Of a stretch of 17,259 nt of DNA, positions 12,876 through 17,259 are shown piece by piece (position 1 is the stretch's first letter; every line of letters begins with the position of its first letter). The translations under genes were made by a program, and so were the position numbers. The DNA comes from an uncultured Chlamydiaceae bacterium (GTDB lineage Bacteria; Chlamydiota; Chlamydiia; Chlamydiales; Chlamydiaceae), in NCBI GenBank assembly GCA_937884635.1, contig CALGBW010000054.1:1-17259 (forward strand), read 5' to 3'. Below the pieces are notes generated by a model. It saw only the letters and a list, made by a program, of their open reading frames with translations, had not been told where the DNA came from and did no database searches.

Positions 12876-15272
12876 TTATTCTTCTTGAGGGGGGCGTTGT
12901 GTTAAAACTCGACGAGGTTTTGCACCTTCGGATGGTCCGATAATGCATGCTTCTTCTAATTGATCCATTAGACTAGCTGCCCTAGCATATCCAATCTTAA
13001 ATTTTCGTTGTAAAAATGTTGTCGAGGCTGAGCCCGTTTGCAATACAAGAGTTTTTACCTGGTTAAACAAAGGGTCTCTTTCAGTAAAGTCATCATTAGA
13101 AAAGACTTCTTGCGTTTCAAAAGAAGGGACCACATATTTTGTGGGAAATCGTGAACATAAATCACGAATGACTTTGTTGATATCTTCGTCACGGATATAG
13201 GCTCCTTGAACGCGAATCGCACCAAATGATCCCGGATAGACAACTAACATATCTCCATTTCCCATGAGATTTTCGGCTCCAGGCTCATCAATAATAATTT
13301 GGCTATTGATTTTGTTTGCAACCTTGAAGGAAATACGCGAGGGGAAGTTTGCTTTTATTAATCCCGTAATTACATCTCGAGAAGGACGTTGTGTCGCAAG
13401 GATCAAGTGAATTCCTACAGCACGGGCCATTTGCGCTAAGCGGATGATTGGTGTATTGATATCTAAGGAAGAAGATAGCAAAAGGTCTGCTAGCTCATCG
13501 ATTATTCCAACGATAAAAGGCATTTTTTCTGGAATTTCTTTATCGTAAGAGGCTTCTGCTTCTAGGTTTCTTACGCGAGAATTAAAAGCTTGGATATTAC
13601 GAATTCCTAGAAAGCCTAGAATTTCGTAGCGCAATTCCATTTCTTTCACAAGCCATAGTAAAGCTTGATGAGCTTCTTTTGCTTCTGTAATAACAGGAGT
13701 TAGCATATGAGGAAGCTGCGAATAGCCTGTTAGCTCAACTTTTTTAGGATCTACAATAACGAGTTTAAGATCAGAGGGCAGTGTAGTCATGATCAAGGAC
13801 ATGACAATGGTATTGATGCAAACAGATTTTCCTGATCCTGTAGTTCCAGCGATAATTAAATGCGGCATGGTTGCCAAGTCTGCCCAAAAATTATCTCCGT
13901 TTGCCTTTTTTCCGAGAAGTAAAGGAACTTGTAATAGGTGTTTTTGCTTTTGGTACTCTTCTAGTAAATCACGAAAAATAACAGGCTGTGGATGTGGACT
14001 AGGAATTTCTATCCCTACCGCTGCTTTCCCTGGTATAGGGGCAATAATTCGGATGCTCGACGCTTGTAAGTTTAAAGCAATGTCATTTTCTAAAGCTTTG
14101 ATTTTTTGAACTTTTACTCCTGTGTGGGGCAAGACTTCAAAGGCAACTAATGTGGGACCGGAACAAATATTTCCTACATTTGCTTCTATGCCGAAACTAG
14201 CTAAAGTTTGTTGTAATAATAGAGCTTTCTTGTGCAATTCCTCTTTAATAGATTCTGGTTTAGCTGTTTCGTGTTTCGTTAGTAGATGGTACTGAGGTAG
14301 TTCAGGTGATCCCTTACTGAATTGTTTAATCTGTGGTTCAGGTGAATGAGTGTGTGCTTGTGGGGATAAAATTTTCTGCATGGGAATAATTTTTGAAGAT
14401 CCAGAAGGGCGGGGAGTCGGTTCTTTTGCAGAAAGATTGGGTATGGATCTATGTTTGGGATGGGGTGTTAAGAAGAGATATTCGTTACGCTTTGGTTTTT
14501 GTATCTGAGGTGATATTGGCTCAGTCTCTTCAAAAGAAAAAGTAATAACAGGTGGGGTTGGGGCCTTCCCGTCAAATTGTGAAGTTGCTGGATTACGAAG
14601 GGAAGGTTTAGGTAAGTAGCTTTGTTTATCTAGTAGTTTTTTTAAAGTGTTTATGCACGTACGCCAACAAGCCCGCAACTTGTTTTTGAGAAAATTTGTG
14701 AGCGTTTTTTTTTTAATGAGTGTCATGCCGCCACAAAGATAAAACATGCTCAGTAAGAGAATGGCAGAGGCAACAAGCCCAGTTCCTACAGAACCAATTA
14801 AGTGTTTTAAACAGAATGATTGCCCTGCATACATGAGATAAAAAGGAATCCCACCTAGGTACGCAACGCTATGACCGTTTAAGTACACTTTAGGTAGTTT
14901 AGAATCTAAAAGATAAGGAAGGCTATCAACAGGTGAGAACATCGATAAAAGTATAGAAACGCAAATAGGTAGTAAAGCAAAGGCTGTGGACTTTCTGCGT
15001 AACAAAGGCAGGGGAGTTTTCCTCATGTTTAAGAAAGAAAGCCAAAGGAAATAAGGAGGGATAAGAAAAGCAGAAGCACCTAATCCATGCGTAAGAATTG
15101 CACTAAGGGACCACCCAAGAACGCCGATCCAGTTCTGTGTGCAAGGTTGTGCATTATGGAAACTCCATAAACTTAATCCGGAAAAGCAGGAAAGTAATAG
15201 ATAGAAGCAAGCTTTCACAGTGCAGGTCATAGAAGGTAAGGAAAGTCGTATTCTACGTTTGTCTTTAGCCAT
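12876..15272 (-). CDS. ftsK: DNA translocase FtsK
   Basis: Septal DNA pump (798 aa) that moves chromosome ends apart at division. Layout: several membrane helices (about residues 18-38, 50-80, 97-115, 137-183); a Pro/Ser/Lys-rich linker (about 185-345); the alpha/beta RecA-like motor (about 350-700) with Walker A AGTTGSGKSVC (475-485, Lys482) and Walker B VGIIDELADLLL (588-599, Asp592/Glu593); LILATQRPSRDVITGLIKAN; and a C-terminal winged-helix gamma domain (about 735-790), which in other FtsKs reads KOPS sites. The linker is short, as in SpoIIIE-type proteins. Chlamydiae lack FtsZ, and FtsK has been reported to act early in their polarised division. It is the first gene of the ftsK-yycJ-SET operon. 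ATG 15272 is the first in-frame start; no clear Shine-Dalgarno. Confidence 0.96.
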   Translation of the reverse strand: MAKDKRRIRLSLPSMTCTVKACFYLLLSCFSGLSLWSFHNAQPCTQNWIGVLGWSLSAILTHGLGASAFLIPPYFLWLSFLNMRKTPLPLLRRKSTAFALLPICVSILLSMFSPVDSLPYLLDSKLPKVYLNGHSVAYLGGIPFYLMYAGQSFCLKHLIGSVGTGLVASAILLLSMFYLCGGMTLIKKKTLTNFLKNKLRACWRTCINTLKKLLDKQSYLPKPSLRNPATSQFDGKAPTPPVITFSFEETEPISPQIQKPKRNEYLFLTPHPKHRSIPNLSAKEPTPRPSGSSKIIPMQKILSPQAHTHSPEPQIKQFSKGSPELPQYHLLTKHETAKPESIKEELHKKALLLQQTLASFGIEANVGNICSGPTLVAFEVLPHTGVKVQKIKALENDIALNLQASSIRIIAPIPGKAAVGIEIPSPHPQPVIFRDLLEEYQKQKHLLQVPLLLGKKANGDNFWADLATMPHLIIAGTTGSGKSVCINTIVMSLIMTTLPSDLKLVIVDPKKVELTGYSQLPHMLTPVITEAKEAHQALLWLVKEMELRYEILGFLGIRNIQAFNSRVRNLEAEASYDKEIPEKMPFIVGIIDELADLLLSSSLDINTPIIRLAQMARAVGIHLILATQRPSRDVITGLIKANFPSRISFKVANKINSQIIIDEPGAENLMGNGDMLVVYPGSFGAIRVQGAYIRDEDINKVIRDLCSRFPTKYVVPSFETQEVFSNDDFTERDPLFNQVKTLVLQTGSASTTFLQRKFKIGYARAASLMDQLEEACIIGPSEGAKPRRVLTQRPPQEE

Positions 15273-15319
15273 AGGTATGCAGAATTCTATAGAGGTGGTG
15301 TTAGTATCATCTCATTTGC

Positions 15320-15342
15320 ATTATATTCAAAATTGAATTTGG
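15320..15342 (-). promoter_or_regulatory. Candidate ftsK promoter
   Basis: On the minus strand a perfect TATAAT (15325-15320) lies 48 nt before ATG 15272. A partial -35 occurs as TTGTCC with 15-nt spacing (or TTTTGT with 17). An ATTCAA/TTGAAT inverted repeat (15325-15330 with 15333-15338) fills the spacer and could be an operator, though it is short and AT-rich. Confidence 0.45.
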
Positions 15343-15494
15343 ACAAAAACATCCCAATCACAAAACTATCTTTATAGCGTCACATTGCAATTTTCTTTTT
15401 CCGAGTAAAAAGCACTTCCCAAGAAAGGGGGGCTTAAATAACATGGTGGAGTCTCTTTGTTGTTTAGTATCTGAAGGGACGTCACTTACGCATG

Positions 15495-15568
<74 letters not shown>

Positions 15569-16140
15569 CTCGTTTTTATCATACTTCTTTTTATCGCTCC
15601 TTTTCTTGTTTTCAGATCAGAGAACCTTTCTATTCTTTAAAGAATTTTACTCCCTTGCTTCGCATTGAAGTTGCTCATGTAGTTGATGTAGTTTCGTTTG
15701 GTCGGCCATCATTCATTCTATCTTCTGTTTCTTCGATAAAGAAGGCATTCAATTAATCTTTTCAAATCCGCTATTTTGTTAAGAATTTTATTGGCGCGGC
15801 AATAGATTGTGTGGATGTCTAAATTGCGGGGCTTCTTTTAGTTTAACTAAAAAATCTCTCTTCAAAAACGGCCTTGTATATGTTTGTGAGTATGTTTTGA
15901 TGAATTATTTATTGAGTGGTGAGAAAAAATCTGAGAAAAAAGGTGGCGGAAAAAGTGGTAGATTTAGTAGATTATAGCTTCTTCAAACGAAGAAAACAGC
16001 TTACACGTAGATGTGAGTGAGTCTTTTAGACGTGAGAGCGTCTTCTTAACAATGCAGATGAGATAGAATGCAGGCCAGTAATAGAATGCTTGTGAGGATT
16101 TGAAAAAGAATCCGTTAATTTAGAAATATAGAATAAAGTA
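15569..16140 (+). promoter_or_regulatory. Gene-free 572-nt leader between tRNA-His and 16S rRNA
   Basis: No credible protein gene. The 3' part is AT-rich and must carry the rRNA operon promoter and transcribed leader; I cannot assign the promoter hexamers confidently. A near-perfect palindrome TTTTAGTT-T-AACTAAAA lies at 15836-15852. Purine-rich sequence follows at 15920-15960. A hairpin with a boxA-like element lies at 16028-16053 (separate entry). Confidence 0.6.
16028..16053 (+). promoter_or_regulatory. boxB-boxA-like antitermination element in the rRNA leader
   Basis: AGACG (16028-16032) pairs with CGTCT (16039-16043) over a TGAGAG loop. Starting at the base of this stem, TCTTAACAAT (16044-16053 within TTCTTAACAAT) matches the boxA core CTTTAACAAT at 8 of 10 positions. 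Order and position, about 90 nt before 16S, are those of bacterial rRNA Nus antitermination sites. No experimental support is known to me. Confidence 0.45.

Positions 16141-17259
<1,119 letters not shown>

Overview
The window is chromosomal DNA from a Chlamydia of the C. trachomatis lineage. The evidence is a partial 16S rRNA gene with chlamydial sequence, the block serS - ribD - ribAB - ribH, a NUE-type SET-domain protein beside ftsK, and two exported proteins that look like the chlamydia-specific CT733 and CT734. From memory, the 16S V3 region does not match human C. trachomatis, so C. muridarum or C. suis is more likely. I cannot separate those two without a search.

Layout: positions 1-1076 hold the 5' part of serS (minus strand), followed by a small basic orphan gene (minus). 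Positions 1785-4661 form a plus-strand riboflavin block: ribD, bifunctional ribAB and ribH. From 4670 to 15272 every gene is on the minus strand. Read in the direction of transcription these are ftsK, a YycJ-type metallo-hydrolase and the SET protein (touching or overlapping genes, so one operon); then a large exported protein, a lipoprotein, an alanine/glycine:cation symporter with a PEBP/YbcL gene 12 nt behind it; and finally two tandem paralogous HD-domain phosphohydrolases. A plus-strand tRNA-His gene follows at 15495. After a 572-nt gene-free leader, the 16S rRNA gene starts near 16141 and runs off the right edge.

How the genes work together: RibD, RibAB and RibH carry out most of riboflavin synthesis from GTP and ribulose-5-phosphate; riboflavin synthase and the FAD-forming enzyme are not in this window. 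FtsK, YycJ and the SET protein share one transcript although their likely jobs differ (division/chromosome segregation, a metallo-hydrolase or nuclease, and a candidate secreted histone methyltransferase).

The most unusual element is the HD pair at 4670-6940. Both copies keep the full H...HD...D metal site of the COG1078/SAMHD1-like fold. One copy has no export signal, while the other carries a clean Sec signal peptide, which suggests one enzyme in the cytoplasm and one in the periplasm. The remembered C. trachomatis gene order (CT733-734-735-736) is reversed here, so the HD pair also sits at a probable rearrangement junction.
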